DNA from: Pollenia angustigena
Lineage: Eukaryota; Arthropoda; Insecta; Diptera; Polleniidae
Length of the DNA: 64,000 nucleotides
Assembly: GCA_930367215.1 (NCBI GenBank)
Contig: OV884060.1
Coordinates: 11,178,001-11,242,000 of the forward strand
Direction: 5' to 3'
The position numbers were made by a program, and so were the translations under genes. Below are positions 21,640 to 32,229 of this stretch, piece by piece. Below the pieces are notes generated by a model that saw only the letters and a list, made by a program, of their open reading frames with translations, was not told the DNA's origin and made no database searches. Position 1 is the first letter of the stretch. Every line of letters begins with the position of its first letter.

Positions 21640-21801
21640 GTGAATACGGTGAAATGTTTATTTGCGAATAAGTGTTGAATTGCGTTGTTCGATTGTGTAG
21701 TCAAGTCCTTTTAAACAGATCCGAAAAATAAATAAAACAATTATTATAAAAAAATTTATTAGCAATTCAAACCTTATTGCGTATTCTGGGCCACCCTGTA
21801 T
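21640..21801. mobile_element. Mariner/Tc1-like terminal fragment ending CCACCCTGTA
   Basis: TATTCTGGGCCACCCTGTA at 21783-21801 is the inverted counterpart of TACAGGGTGGCGCATAATA starting at 21869. This type of CAGGGTGGC terminus is typical of some mariner-like elements. The two termini face away from each other, so they are ends of two different copies about 68 bp apart. The inner extent is uncertain. Confidence 0.45.
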
Positions 21802-21868
21802 ACATATCTTTATTAATCGCTATTTTAAATGAACTCTTCTAATAGAAATTTGGCTTTTTTCTGCAACT

Positions 21869-22050
21869 ACAGGGTGGCGCATAATAAACACTATGATTTA
21901 ACAAGTGAATACATTTTTTGTTTTCTTTTTGTGGTTGGGTTTTTTTCAGAATTAAACACTTTTAAAAGGCTTGGGAAAACTATGAGAGAAATACTCAGCG
22001 CAGAAAAAAGAGCCAAAGTTTTTCAATTTTTTTTTTTTTTTTTTTTTTGA
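21869..22050 (+). pseudogene. Start of a mariner-like element with truncated transposase N-terminus
   Basis: The terminus TACAGGGTGGCGCATAATA is followed at about 21981 by MREILSAEKRAKVFQ, which resembles the first helix of mariner transposases. The frame then runs into a T-run (22026-22048) and ends, so it is truncated after about 15 residues. Confidence 0.5.
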
Positions 22051-22194
22051 AAGTGAGAATTCAATAAACTATTAAGACACAAAGATCATATCGTATAGTG
22101 AGCGGTGAGGTCCACCTCAACGATCACAGAATCATTTTTAAATTAAATTTCAAATATTTAAAACTTTTAAGATTTTTTAAGAGGATATCGAACG

Positions 22195-22440
22195 CTTACT
22201 GCAAAAATAGCTTAAGCGCCATCATTTTTAATTTTCCTTTTTTTTAATAAATGAATTTATTGGCAACATTTGCTGCATCCCCTACAATTTCATGTTCACA
22301 TAAGGTACCGTTACGATTTTATTGCAAAAACAATTTTAGCTTAAGCGCCAACTTTCATACAAAATTTTTATGAAATGTAATAAAAAAAAATTCTCCTGTA
22401 AAATTGTGATTTTGTCGCTTAAGCTTTTTTGCGGTAATGG
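22195..22440. mobile_element. MITE with GCAAAAATAGCTTAAGCG ends
   Basis: CTTACTGCAAAAATAGCTTA (22195) is mirrored by the complement CCATTACCGCAAAAAAGCTT at the right end (to 22440). A third copy of the word (TTGCAAAAACA...AGCTTAAGCGCC) lies at about 22324. Length is about 246 bp. There is no coding. Confidence 0.65.
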
Positions 22441-22734
22441 CACGATGTATGTATTTTTATTAGATCTGTGTTAAAATTTCAAATCCATTTTGAAAACGTT
22501 TCTTTTTTTTTTTTTAATTTACAATAAATTTCTCACACTGTTTACAATTTTTCTTAGCCAACTTGTATTCTTTGTTTTTAATTTTATTACTGCCGACAGT
22601 TTCTTTTTGTATATTCTACTCTTCTTAGTGTTTAATGAAACCGAAAAACTACTTGTATTGTATTCAACATATAAAAACTAGACTGAAAAAAGAAGAATAA
22701 TAAAAAAAATTATATTTCTAAAGATTAATGGTAG

Positions 22735-23084
22735 GAACACAATTGGGACGTACGCCGCACAACGTAACCAAATAGACAAAAATCAAAGATTTAAATGTGA
22801 AGCGATTTGAATAATTTGCTTATATTTTGGTTTTAAATAGTCTTAATGAAAAATACAAAGAATCTGGCCCAATTTATCCCGTTTTAACCCTTAAAAAGTA
22901 CGCTATTTATCAAGCTGGACCATATGCAATCTATAACCCAAATTTATTTCAAAATGAATCCTATATTTTAACATGAGCCACATGCTATCCGCCTATCGAA
23001 TTTCATCCAAATCCCTTAAGCAGATTTCTCATGATTGCGCCACAAACATACAAACTTTCACATTTATAATATTATTAGGATAAA
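22735..23084 (+). mobile_element. RTE-like or SINE 3' end
   Basis: Sequence near the right edge reads ATTTCATCCAAATCCC, then GATTGCGCCACAAACATAC, AAACTTTCACATTTATAATA and TTATTAGGATA. From general knowledge this is the usual 3' terminus of RTE-clade retrotransposons and their SINEs in arthropods. No reverse transcriptase precedes it, so the copy is strongly 5'-truncated or is a SINE. Confidence 0.6.
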
Positions 23085-23810
23085 TGAAGAAAAAAGACTT
23101 TTTAACAGTGTTCGAAAATAAACAGAACATTGTCTAGCGTATGGATCACATACCCAGAAACTATATCTATTGTTTTAGCGTTTGTGTATTTATACACAAC
23201 CCATTCGTATCTGTATTTTGTTTTTGTAAAAAACTTTTGGTTTTCCTTACCAGCCAAAAGGGCGCTTAGCACAACTGAAACGAACGAACATTAATATGCT
23301 GAATCGAACATAAAGAAGTTTGTAATTTAAAAAAAAACAGAACGCAATGAAATGTTCTCATCTTTTTGTTGAGTTGGATAAGTACAGTGTTATTTTTGTG
23401 TACGAAGACCACAAACAGAGAAACGCTTTTTTAATGATTTACTACACAAACACTATAAGCGTTTGTGTTTTCCACATATCTACCGAACGGAACACTAAAG
23501 AACGGCATATAATGTTAATTTTCGAACCCTGCTTTTTAACCCATTCGGGCTAAATAGTTATTTAAAGACTCCCTGTAGTAAATTTTTTTTTCTTCTTTAT
23601 AATGAGGCCTATCATCTTTTGAAATCAGTTAAACCAAGTTAGTAGACCTCAAATTGAGGCGTTGCTGTGGGCGAAACGCATTAGATTTCTTAAGACACGC
23701 CCTAACTATCCACAATTCCGTCATTAACGTAATTTGGTTTTCTTTGGGAATAAAATTTATTCAAATTGTTGTTTATTTTTGAAACATTTTATTTTGTTTT
23801 TAAATATTTA
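23085..23810. other. Noncoding interval with small inverted words
   Basis: CACAAACACTATAAGCGTTTGTG at about 23445 is a short palindrome (given as CACAAAC...GTTTGTG). No gene is supported. Confidence 0.4.
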
Positions 23811-23952
23811 CTGCCTGTTTAACGATTTCGAACGTCAACGTTCGCATAGAAAATTACATTTAAAACAAAAACAAATTTTCGAATTTTGTTTTTGTTTTAA
23901 ATATATTTTTCTATGCGAACGTTAACGTTCGAAATCGATGAACAGGCTGTTA
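23811..23952. mobile_element. Near-perfect 142-bp palindrome (foldback MITE)
   Basis: The arms run inward from CTGCCTGTTTAACGATTTCG and its complement ending GAAATCGATGAACAGGC. They include CGAACGTCAACGTTCGCATAG on the left and CTATGCGAACGTTAACGTTCG on the right, and close over AAACAAAAACAAATTTTCG. Each arm is about 66 bp with few mismatches. The very small loop implies it would extrude as a cruciform. Confidence 0.85.
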
Positions 23953-24282
23953 ATGTGAAAACACAAAAATAATTTCAATTTTATATCGTTTGCATCTCTT
24001 TGTCGATGGCAATACGGTTGCAAGCGGCGCGCGTTTTTTGTATACCTAAGTTCTAAATTGTTTGCTATCGAATGGCATTAATATTTTTGAAATCGGCGGT
24101 AACACAAAATTGGACTTTTAGCCGATGAAATTAAATTTTCAGCCACAGTGCAGCGTATGAAATATAATTAAATCAACATGGTCTGATACAAATGATTTAC
24201 ATGTATTCGCACAGTTGCTTAAGCCAACTTAAGCATATTATAGTTGGGCCTTAAGGCTTGCGCCAGCTACAGTGTCACTTTG
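23953..24282. other. Noncoding interval
   Basis: Contains a TTGCTTAAGCCAACTTAAGC mini-palindrome at about 24214-24233. No other structure was seen. Confidence 0.4.
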
Positions 24283-24289
24283 TATAAAA
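24283..24289 (+). promoter_or_regulatory. Possible TATA box
   Basis: TATAAAA lies in non-repetitive sequence about 290 bp upstream of a candidate first exon at 24575. An initiator-like TTCATACG lies further down. In AT-rich DNA such words are frequent, so this is weak. Confidence 0.15.
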
Positions 24290-24574
24290 TATTAGAAGTT
24301 TAAGTTGACAACATTTCTACATCGTGCGCTACTACGTTCATACGTTGCAGTTGTGTTCTTACGAGAAATCTAAAACATAAGAAAAAAATATAAAAAAAAT
24401 AATAAAAAACAAAAGACGAAACGAAAAATACGTTAAACAATCTGTAATGTATCTCATCATATCTTGAGGTTTGTTCTTCTTTTAATTATACGAAAAGTAA
24501 CCCAATAACTTCAGACTTCACTCTGAGACTCAATTCGAAACCGATACTAGAGTGCAATATTTCGTCTACAAAGT

Positions 24575-24651
24575 ATGAGGAAAAGTAACTTTTCAAGAGA
24601 AACAATTCAAATAACAAAATTTTTAAAACGTAGTGTTACTATGCCTTTAAG
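24575..24651 (+). CDS. Candidate first coding exon (speculative)
   Basis: An ATG with A at -3 opens a basic 25-codon frame beginning MRKSNFSRETIQITKFLKRS. It reaches AAG|GTATTT, a passable 5' splice site with GT at 24652. The 370 bases upstream lack repeats and include a TATAAAA. I do not recognise the peptide and see no downstream exon. The apparent 89-residue open frame to 24844 continues into hydrophobic T-rich sequence that is probably intronic. Confidence 0.15.
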
Positions 24652-25404
24652 GTATTTTTTGTTTGTTTATTATTTCAGTTTATATTTTATAAGTTCACTT
24701 GCTGTAATTTTAATACAGTGGAAATTTTTTTACTACAACTTCTTGTATTGTTTTTTAGTAGTTGTTGTTGTCGTTTTATTTTTTGCTAACCATATACAAT
24801 ACCAAAGATTACTACATCATTATTATCATTATATATTTATTTAATTTTTTTTTTTTTTGCAATCATGGTTCTTGGTTTTATTTAACAATACCACACTAAA
24901 ATATTATAAAAAAAAAATAGTTATTTTGCTATTGAGGTTTTTTTCTGAAATCTAACTTATTTCATAAAAAAAAAACTATATATGAATATGAGAAATTACT
25001 TAATCTCTTTTTAAGAGTTAGCAAAAGTAACGTTGAAAAAATAACATTTTTAATTTTTGATTTAGTAAGTTTTGCTTGCTATCCAGGGTGGCAAGTTAAA
25101 AGTCATAAATCTTTAAGCCACCATAAATGTTTGTTGAAGTAAATGCTTTTAATATCATTACAAAAATAATGGTTGCATCTTTATTAAATGCTTAGTTTTA
25201 TTCCATTTTTTTCATTTTTTCTACGAATTTTTGCATTTAACAAAAGGCTACAAAAATCAAATTAGAAAAGTGGCCTTTAGTAGTGGAATTCCAGTTAAAT
25301 ATACAATTTTTGTGTTAAAAGAGCTACAGAATAAATGGGAGATATTTATGATTAATAAGGCCATTTGTTAAAAAGCCCAAATAAAGTTTACAATAAAAAA
25401 TTAC
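24652..25404. other. AT-rich noncoding interval
   Basis: T-runs and TTG triplets. No feature was supported. Confidence 0.45.
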
Positions 25405-26085
25405 TAGCCATCGTGATGACTCCCACGAGATTGTAGAGATCAGCTTAAGGATATTTCACCTTTGGGTGTTACATCCACCGGGGAAATTAGGTGCACTCCA
25501 TCCCTGGGATTCGAAGAAAATACAAACTTTACAGACTCAAGAGGTCTTCATGATCTGACCAGAGATGGCGGCTAACCAGCGATCCTTTCTGGTACCACAG
25601 GAGTCAGTAACCCCAGGTGGCACAGCACCGGTCTGACTTTTGGTTAAGGCCTCCATTAGTATGCTTCTTGCGGAAAATGCTTTCTGTCTTTCAGGAAGAT
25701 TGTTTTTCAGAAGTTTCGCTTTTCTGTTGGAAAGATACTTTCTGCAATAACGTGGTTGTGGTTAAGTATTAAAAATCGCGGGAAGGGATATCCTATAAAT
25801 TCACCAAAAGGGCTGATTTTGTACCACTTGTTGGAGAGTTCGGCCTGAGAGAGGATCATCCCTAGGCGCTGTTGCTACTTAACAAGCATTTTTCCAAAAG
25901 CACCCAAGGATAGATAGCGCTAGCTACAAAACAGGAGGCGAGTGTATAATCTTGCCCGATTATGAACTATAATTGCTGCCAGGGTGTTTTGGTTACGCTC
26001 GCACTCGAGGGCGGTTAGTAAAAGCATAGTATGCTTCCTAGTGCTTAAGATCCCCATGGAGTAGGGCAGGTATCCATGTAAATCT
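25405..26085. repeat. GC-richer dispersed repeat, copy 2
   Basis: A diverged second copy of the block at 14590-15135, extending further on both sides. Shared ordered words include CAGGAGTCAGTAACCCC, TTAGTATGCTTCTTGCG and CCCTAGGCGCTGTTGC. All frames carry stops, arguing against coding. The element class is unknown. Confidence 0.6.
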
Positions 26086-26139
26086 TTTTCACAGCCGACA
26101 TAACGTATAGATAGATGGTGGCAGTAGCTTGAGAAAAAT

Positions 26140-26525
26140 TAGCTACAAACAAGTAAGAGTGTAAAACTAGGTTATGCCGAATTTTATATACCCTACACCA
26201 TGATGCAATAAGAACAGAAAGCTATGTAAATACCGTTTTAAATAAGATATAAATAAATCTGTTTTGGGTCACGCACACTTCTCCAATACAGCCCACATTT
26301 TTCGAATGTTGTACCTATTTTGAAAACTTTTAGTCTTTACGTTTTCCAGATATACAGAAAAATAAACGGACTGACGGACATCGTTAAAGCAACTTCGCTT
26401 TACATGTATGTATTTGTTATGTGTTAAAAGTCTAAAAAAAATAAAAATAAGAAAACAGACGGACATCGTTTCAAATGTGATGTGATGGAAACGCAAAAAA
26501 GTCTTAACAAAAAAAACTGGTATTT
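26140..26525 (+). repeat. ATACCC-type dispersed repeat, copy C (short, diverged)
   Basis: It begins ACAAGTAAGAGTG, GCCGAATTTTATATACCCTA and CACC, which is the complement style of copy B's outer end. It carries GACTGACGGACATCGTT at about 26370. It lacks the 140-bp units. Confidence 0.55.
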
Positions 26526-26559
26526 TCGGTGATGGATATAAAAAACAACAACAACAAGT

Positions 26560-26770
26560 GGCAGTCGTGGTTTTTTGCTCATATTTCAGCCTTTTATGAA
26601 CCGATCTTGGTGAATTTCAATACCAAACAATTCTGAACTATATGTGACATAAATGTATAACAACATAGCCCACATTATATCTGGGGTCTTCGGAAAGCCC
26701 ATTTCAACGAGCAGACGGTCGGACGGACATCATAAGGACCCAGAATATATCTGTGGCTTGGGCCTAAAAG
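26560..26770 (+). repeat. Fragment of ATACCC-type repeat, copy D
   Basis: AACCGATCTTGGTGAATTTC, GGTCGGACGGACATCATAAG and GACCCAGAATATATCTG occur in the order seen in other copies. No termini are left. Confidence 0.5.
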
Positions 26771-26815
26771 GGCCAATGTCAATATTTTGCTGTTTTGAGT
26801 TAATCGTTTCATTAT

Positions 26816-26940
26816 GTGTATTATTTTACTCTCTTTTATTTTTCTGTATCAGCCAATGTCTGAAAAACCTCATTAAACTGTTCTGGGTAAACTTAGACAT
26901 TGGCTGATACAGCAAAATAAAAGAGAGTAAAATAATACAC
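26816..26940. mobile_element. Palindromic MITE with 46-bp arms
   Basis: GTGTATTATTTTACTCTCTT at 26816 is repeated as the exact inverted complement ending at 26940. The whole left arm, including CTGTATCAGCCAATGTCT, pairs with AGACATTGGCTGATACAG. The loop is 33 bp. Near-identity of the arms implies a recent origin or ongoing arm conversion. Confidence 0.85.
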
Positions 26941-27239
26941 TTTACATACCCTTTTATCTTCGAAATAGAATCCTATCAGAAAATTTTTACTTAAAAATAC
27001 TTGAAATTTACTACCTAACGACAAATTTTTGTCGTTAAAAAGTTACAGAATTACCCCACAGTAAACTAAAATCCAATCGTATGTAGCGACACAAATCGGA
27101 ATCAAAACGACGCAAAGGAGATTCAGCCCATTTTTTAAAAAGCGCTGCAAATCGAAACGAGACAAATAGGACCTACACAAAACGGGGCTCTAGTGCAATA
27201 CCAAATTATTAAAGAAACACGTAAATTGACAGTTCCGAT

Positions 27240-27735
27240 TCTTATATAGCCTTCACCATAATATTGAAAAGATAATTATTTCCTATATCATATAATTCTT
27301 ATAATCATATAATTCTTATAGAGAATATTTGAGCACAATTTTATAAACCTAGTTTTTTAGTATGGACCCTTTCGAAACTTTAATTCAGGAGATCACTTAC
27401 ATAAAGTTCATAATTTACAAAAAAAGACTTCAAAAATTAAAGGTTTATAAGTAAAAAATAAAGGCAGTCATAGTCTGTGTCTCAATGCCAATGCCAATAT
27501 TAATCTATTCCTGTACTTTATGTGCTATAAATATATAAGAACATAGTACCCACCAAATCTTCGGACAACCCATTTTAAATAACACACAGACAGACGGACA
27601 CCGTTAAATCAACTTCGGTGCTTATAAGGATCCCGAATATATACTTTATGGGATCTCAGATTAATATTGTAGAAATAACAATTGGAATTACAACTTTATT
27701 TATATCCCTTCCACCGGTGGTGAAGGGTTTAAAAA
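27240..27735 (+). repeat. ATACCC-type dispersed repeat, copy E
   Basis: Starts TATATAGCCTTCACCATAAT and ends CCCTTCCACCGGTGGTGAAG. Inside are ACAGACAGACGGACACCG and GGATCCCGAATATATACTTT. This copy is diverged and has no tandem units. Confidence 0.5.
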
Positions 27736-27784
27736 ACATCATCGTCATCTAAATGGATCAGATAATCGAATCACAATTCAAGAT

Positions 27785-28020
27785 CAGTGGTCGTTACTCG
27801 ATATGCCTTAATGGGTATAAAAATTCTGCTTATGCCAAGTCCATATACATACATACACTAAGAAATTCTTTCTCGGTGCTCTCTGCTTACTACAAATTTT
27901 ACAATATCACTAATCAATTTTTCCTCTCCAGTTGCTTTCATATTATTTTTTGAAAGCATATCGTTTGCTGTTTCAAAAGTAAAATTGTTAGCAATGATGT
28001 ATGTATGTTGCCCACCACTG
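27785..28020. mobile_element. hAT MITE with 8-bp duplication
   Basis: Starts CAGTGGTCGTTAC and ends TTGCCCACCACTG (complement CAGTGGTGGGCAA), a typical hAT terminus. TTCAAGAT (27777-27784) precedes and TTCTAGAT (28021-28028) follows, a 7/8 duplication. The inner sequence is noncoding and the 66-residue frame over it is not meaningful. Confidence 0.65.
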
Positions 28021-28028
28021 TTCTAGAT

Positions 28029-28871
28029 ATAAATCTGGAAGAAGCTAAGTTCAGAGCTATTATTTTGGGTTAGACCAGTCAATTCTTTGTGTTTATATAT
28101 TTCCCGAATACCGCATTCCAAATGACCCAAACCACCATAATTTTTTTTCCAAATCCTCTCCTCCTTAACAGTCTGTAACATTATTTATAAAGCACTTTAT
28201 TTAATGTTAAAAAGGCAAATAAAACAAAAACTAAAAACAAATTTATTCGCAAATACCATTTAAAAGAAAAAATACAAACTATTCGCTGGAATTTCGTTAA
28301 AATTTTTTAGCCAAACTTTACAAAAGGCGTTAAGAGTAGATTTTTTCCAACATTTTTCCTTTTTTTTTGTTTTCATAAACATTTATTGTGAAAAGTGCAA
28401 CAATTGCTAGTTACTTTTTTCTTGGCCACTTTTTATTGGCCATTTTTTTCTTTTTTTTTTAACATTAATATTTCAAAAGTAAACATTAATTATAACAAAT
28501 AGCACGTTTGTAAAACACAACTCTATTTTACTGATTTTTTTTATGAACATTTTATGGATTGAGTTTTTTATTGGCTAAAGATTTTTATTCACTTATTTTT
28601 GTAATAAAATTCTTTAATAATTAAATGTGATTGTAAATTGAATGTTTTGGAAGATTGTTTAAAAAGATGACTCGACTGGATGGATTAATGTTTAATTAAA
28701 GACTCTTTTAGGCGGATCTTATGAGGTGAATGTGTAGTAATGGGTTTTTTATGGGAATTAGTTTTCTTGCAATTTATTTTAATCAAGATTTAATTGCTTT
28801 AAAATGCACTATTAAATATGAATTAATCTTTACGTTTACTGAAAGGTTATACGATTTGTTCAAGAACAATT
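28029..28871. other. AT-rich noncoding interval
   Basis: Poly-A/T runs only; nothing supported. Confidence 0.45.
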
Positions 28872-29015
28872 CTTAAACCGGTTTCGTCTAAAGAAAAAGA
28901 GAAAGCGAATTTTACCAGCAAAAAGCAATTTTGACCAGAACTTAAAACCGGTTTCGTCTAAAGAAAAAGTTAATGCGAATTTTACCAGCAAAAAGCAATT
29001 TCGACCAGAACTTTT
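28872..29015. repeat. Two tandem 70-bp units
   Basis: CCGGTTTCGTCTAAAGAAAA, GCGAATTTTACCAGCAAAAA and GACCAGAACTT occur in the same order twice, offset exactly 70 bp (GTTTCGTCTA at 28881 and 28951). Copies differ at only a few positions, so the duplication is recent. Confidence 0.85.
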
Positions 29016-29421
29016 TAAAATTAAAGTTTATTAAAAATCTTATGCTTTGTTCGCACGGGACTTTGAATTAAGCTGTTCGCTGTTTGAATTACGAATGCGA
29101 ATTACCCTATTCACATGGCATAAACATAATTTAACAAGCCTTCTTCTAACATAAATGAACATTTTTTTTTTTGCTTTTAAACCGAACACAAAAGGAAGCA
29201 ACAATTTAAAATGTCTTATTATTTTAACAATTCCTATCTTGTTTATTTTTTTTTTGTTTTAAATATTACAAAAAAAAACAATTTTTTTTACAGCCTTCGA
29301 TTAAATTTAATGATGGTAATGATATATTTGTAATTGAAATAGTAATTCAAAATGAATTACATACAAACGAGATAATTCGCTCTCAAAATTTTATATAAAG
29401 AGTTGTGTAATTTGGATCATA
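29016..29421. other. AT-rich noncoding interval
   Basis: GTTCGCACGG and TTGAATTACGAATGCG near 29050-29100 are the only complex words. No gene. Confidence 0.4.
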
Positions 29422-30105
29422 ACACTGGTTTACAGCCAAAAAATACCAAGATGGTCCCACTCAAACCCTTGTGGAGCCTAACCGAAGAGCCCGATCGAGA
29501 TAAATGGCATATCGTTGGAAAGATAATTGAATGCTTTTTTCACCGATATGCTCCAAATTTCTATCTGATAAGAAATAGCTGAGTTATGGCATTTTTGCCT
29601 ATTTTTTACGTTTTTTTCAAAATTTTTCTTTTTTATTTCGTTTTTTTTTCTACGTTACAGTAAATATCTGGAATGTTTTATTTTTTAACCAAATAGTTTA
29701 TTTAATTACCAACATTTTAAGCGTAATTTGAAAAAAATCGGATTAAAAATAAAGTTTTTATTAAGGATTTTGTGGAACGACAATATTTTCATCACATATA
29801 AAATTCCTTGTTTTTTAAATACGTTAAAACTGATGGATTTAAAAAACACGGAGCATATCGGTGGAAAAAGCATTCAATTATCTTTCCAACGATATGCCAT
29901 TCATCTGGATCGGGCTCTTCGGTTAGGCTCCACAAGGGTTAGAGTGGGACCATACACCGAAAAACACAAAAGTACCGTTATCTAAAAAACGGTACTTTCA
30001 AAAAAAAAATTACAGCGTTCTTCGTGTTCAGGAGGTCCCAATTAACTTATCTAGGCATGTGGCGCTCTTGGTATTTTTCCAAATTAAAAACTTGTAAAGC
30101 AGTGT
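29422..30105. mobile_element. Foldback DNA element with 104-bp inner arms
   Basis: Outer ends are ACACTGGTTTACA (29422) and the complement ACACTGCTTTACA (ending 30105), with AAAAATACCAAGA following on both sides. Inner arms 29451-29554 and 29850-29952 are near-identical inverted copies containing CCCTTGTGGAGCCTAACCGA and ATGGCATATCGTTGGAAAG. No transposase is present. The 85-residue frame at 29728-29985 reads through an arm and is not a gene. Confidence 0.75.
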
Positions 30106-30288
30106 AATTGAGGCTTTCAGCGCAGAAGTGGTGTAACCCACAATTTAATTTGGTTACGGTTCTGGTGTTAGATATGTTCTTTGCACTGTTCTTTACAGTG
30201 CAATAGTCGAGTTAGCCAACTGTTTGTATCCAAAACAGACAGCGCTAGAAACATAAATTTTGCACGGGCCGTTACAAGCATGTACTAT
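30106..30288. other. Noncoding interval between two elements
   Basis: Moderately complex sequence with no supported feature. Confidence 0.35.
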
Positions 30289-30589
30289 AGTGCAAGTAGG
30301 GATGAAACGATACGAGTAAATACAAGTACATATTCGATACTTTAATATAAGTACCAAGTATTTTTGTAATCGATACTTAGCAACCGACTACCAAGTAGTA
30401 TCGGTAAAAAAATACTCGGTATCGGTAAAAAGTAATCGTTTCACTTTGTTATTGACTTTAATCTTAAATTTTTGATTATTTTCCAAAGCCAGTAACGTTA
30501 TCAAGAAACCGTTTGACCAGTAAACACCTATAAACCACATATCGTCTAGGTCCATTTCCTCAATTTCTGGCTATAGGAAGTCCGTTTCA

Positions 30590-30815
30590 CGCCATTCACG
30601 GTGATTCCTGAATTAACACTGCCAGCCGCAGAACTAAGTGGGCGAACATGCACATATGTTTTCCCATTACCCACAGACCCGGTTTGCTGAAATTTGCGCA
30701 TAATTCTCCTGATTGCGGAAACATTTGGTCGATTATGCTGACCAAAACAATCACGATGTGCACGAAATGCATTTTGATTGAACGCCCATTTTCGAAAAAG
30801 GCTTTAACAATCTTG
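30590..30815 (-). pseudogene. mariner-like transposase DNA-binding region, frameshifted
   Basis: On the minus strand, AFFENGRSIK is followed after a frameshift by AFRAHRDCFGQHNRPNVSAI, then RRIMRKFQQTGSVGNGKTY and VRPLSSAAGSV. The order and RPNVSAIRRIMRKFQQTGSV resemble the paired-type helix-turn-helix of one mariner subgroup. No catalytic part remains. It belongs to a family different from the 18.4 and 36.9 kb copies and sits inside the outer hAT. Confidence 0.65.
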
Positions 30816-31177
30816 TGGACCTCTCAATGAAAGAAGTTCTTAAATACTGAAACAAAGAAAAGTCAATTTAAGTTGCGCAAAAAACTTGACGTTAATGTGA
30901 CTCACAATTACCGTGGATTATGGTTTAACCACCCTTTATTATATATTTATCAATTTAAAATAAAATACATATTTACATTGAAAATAAATTCATAGTACCA
31001 TTGTTCATTTCTGGAATAAAAGGTAAATAAAAGGTTGTTATCCTGAACGTTCTATAAAATTTTGTTTCCTAAGATAAAAAAAATTTTTCGAAAGGAAATT
31101 GATACTTGGTGGTAAATTAAAGTGGCTTCAAACTTCACACTTAGTGTTTTGCACAAAAATTTTAATGGGTCGTAGTT

Positions 31178-32229
31178 AGGGTTGCCAGACGGCCTGGATT
31201 GACCATTTGTCCCATTAATTTAATTTTGAAAAATAACTTTTTTATTTATTTTTATTATTGTTTAGAACAAAATCATATACTAAGAAAAAATTGTAAGGAA
31301 ACAATTTCTAATTTGCCGACAGACATTCCAATTAATGAGATAGAGAGAGGTCCAGTTTTTCAAAAATGGGATAAAAATAACGTACAAAACTTATTTAAAT
31401 TGATCTCGTTTGTTAGTCATGCCAACTAGCAATACTTTTTGTGCAAGGACTTAAGGTATTTCTGATAATCTTTATTCACAAGAATCCATTCATATGACCG
31501 AATAAAGGCTTCAATTTAATAATACTAAATTTTGATGAAAGTTGCAAAATTTTTCAAAAATGTTTGCTTACAACTTAGGTAATAGAGTTATTAAATTCTT
31601 CAAATAACAATACAAAAAAAAAATTCGAATTCGAGTGAAATCAAAATCAAACAAACTTTAAAAACGATCCAGTGTTTAAAGTTCATTAAATAATTTTGTT
31701 TTATATACTTCATACTATGAGTACATCTTATCTTTATTAGAACTTACCTCAAAATAAAAAAACGACGCTTATTTAAACAAACATTAAACTGGAAATCTCT
31801 ATTGATTTGAATTTCACTCGATTCGTAACATGGCTGTTTATGTACTTTTTTATTTGATTTAATTTAACATATACCAAGTTGAATTTATATAAACGGTGGC
31901 AGCAATACTACAACAAAACAAAAACCACAAAAACAGCTGATGTTAACGTCTCGAAATGTCAACTATTTATAAATAATATATGTATTATGAAACTAAAACA
32001 AATTGTTTCGAACTGTCAAAGTCAGCAGACTTTTCGCTGCCACTTGTAGCAAATTCGCCCTGATTATAATTTTGTAATATGATATAAGACTGAATTTAAA
32101 GTGTTACTTTTCTATGCTTTTTAAAATTTTTTTTTTTATTGCAAAATAAAATCTGAAGTAAAATTTTATATGAAGGTGAATTTTTTTTCCATTGTCCAGT
32201 TATTTGACTTTTGCTATCTGGCAACCCAT
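31178..32229. mobile_element. Second hAT-type element nested in the first
   Basis: Left end AGGGTTGCCAGACGGC and right end GCTATCTGGCAACCC are inverted repeats. GTCGTAGT flanks both (31169-31176 and 32230-32237), giving an 8-bp duplication. The exact first base is uncertain by one or two. The interior includes a 76-codon frame at 31199-31429 (ending LFKLISFVSHAN), not recognised, and otherwise AT-rich DNA. It is probably non-autonomous. Confidence 0.75.

Noticed and set aside
24575..24844. 89-codon frame with hydrophobic C-terminal half
   Set aside because: The second half is T-rich and follows a plausible splice donor, so it is likely intron; only the first 25 codons were kept as a speculative exon.
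31199..31429. 76-codon frame within the inner hAT, after a splice-acceptor-like TTTATTATTGTTTAG
   Set aside because: No recognised domain, single short frame in AT-rich DNA; not enough to call a transposase exon.
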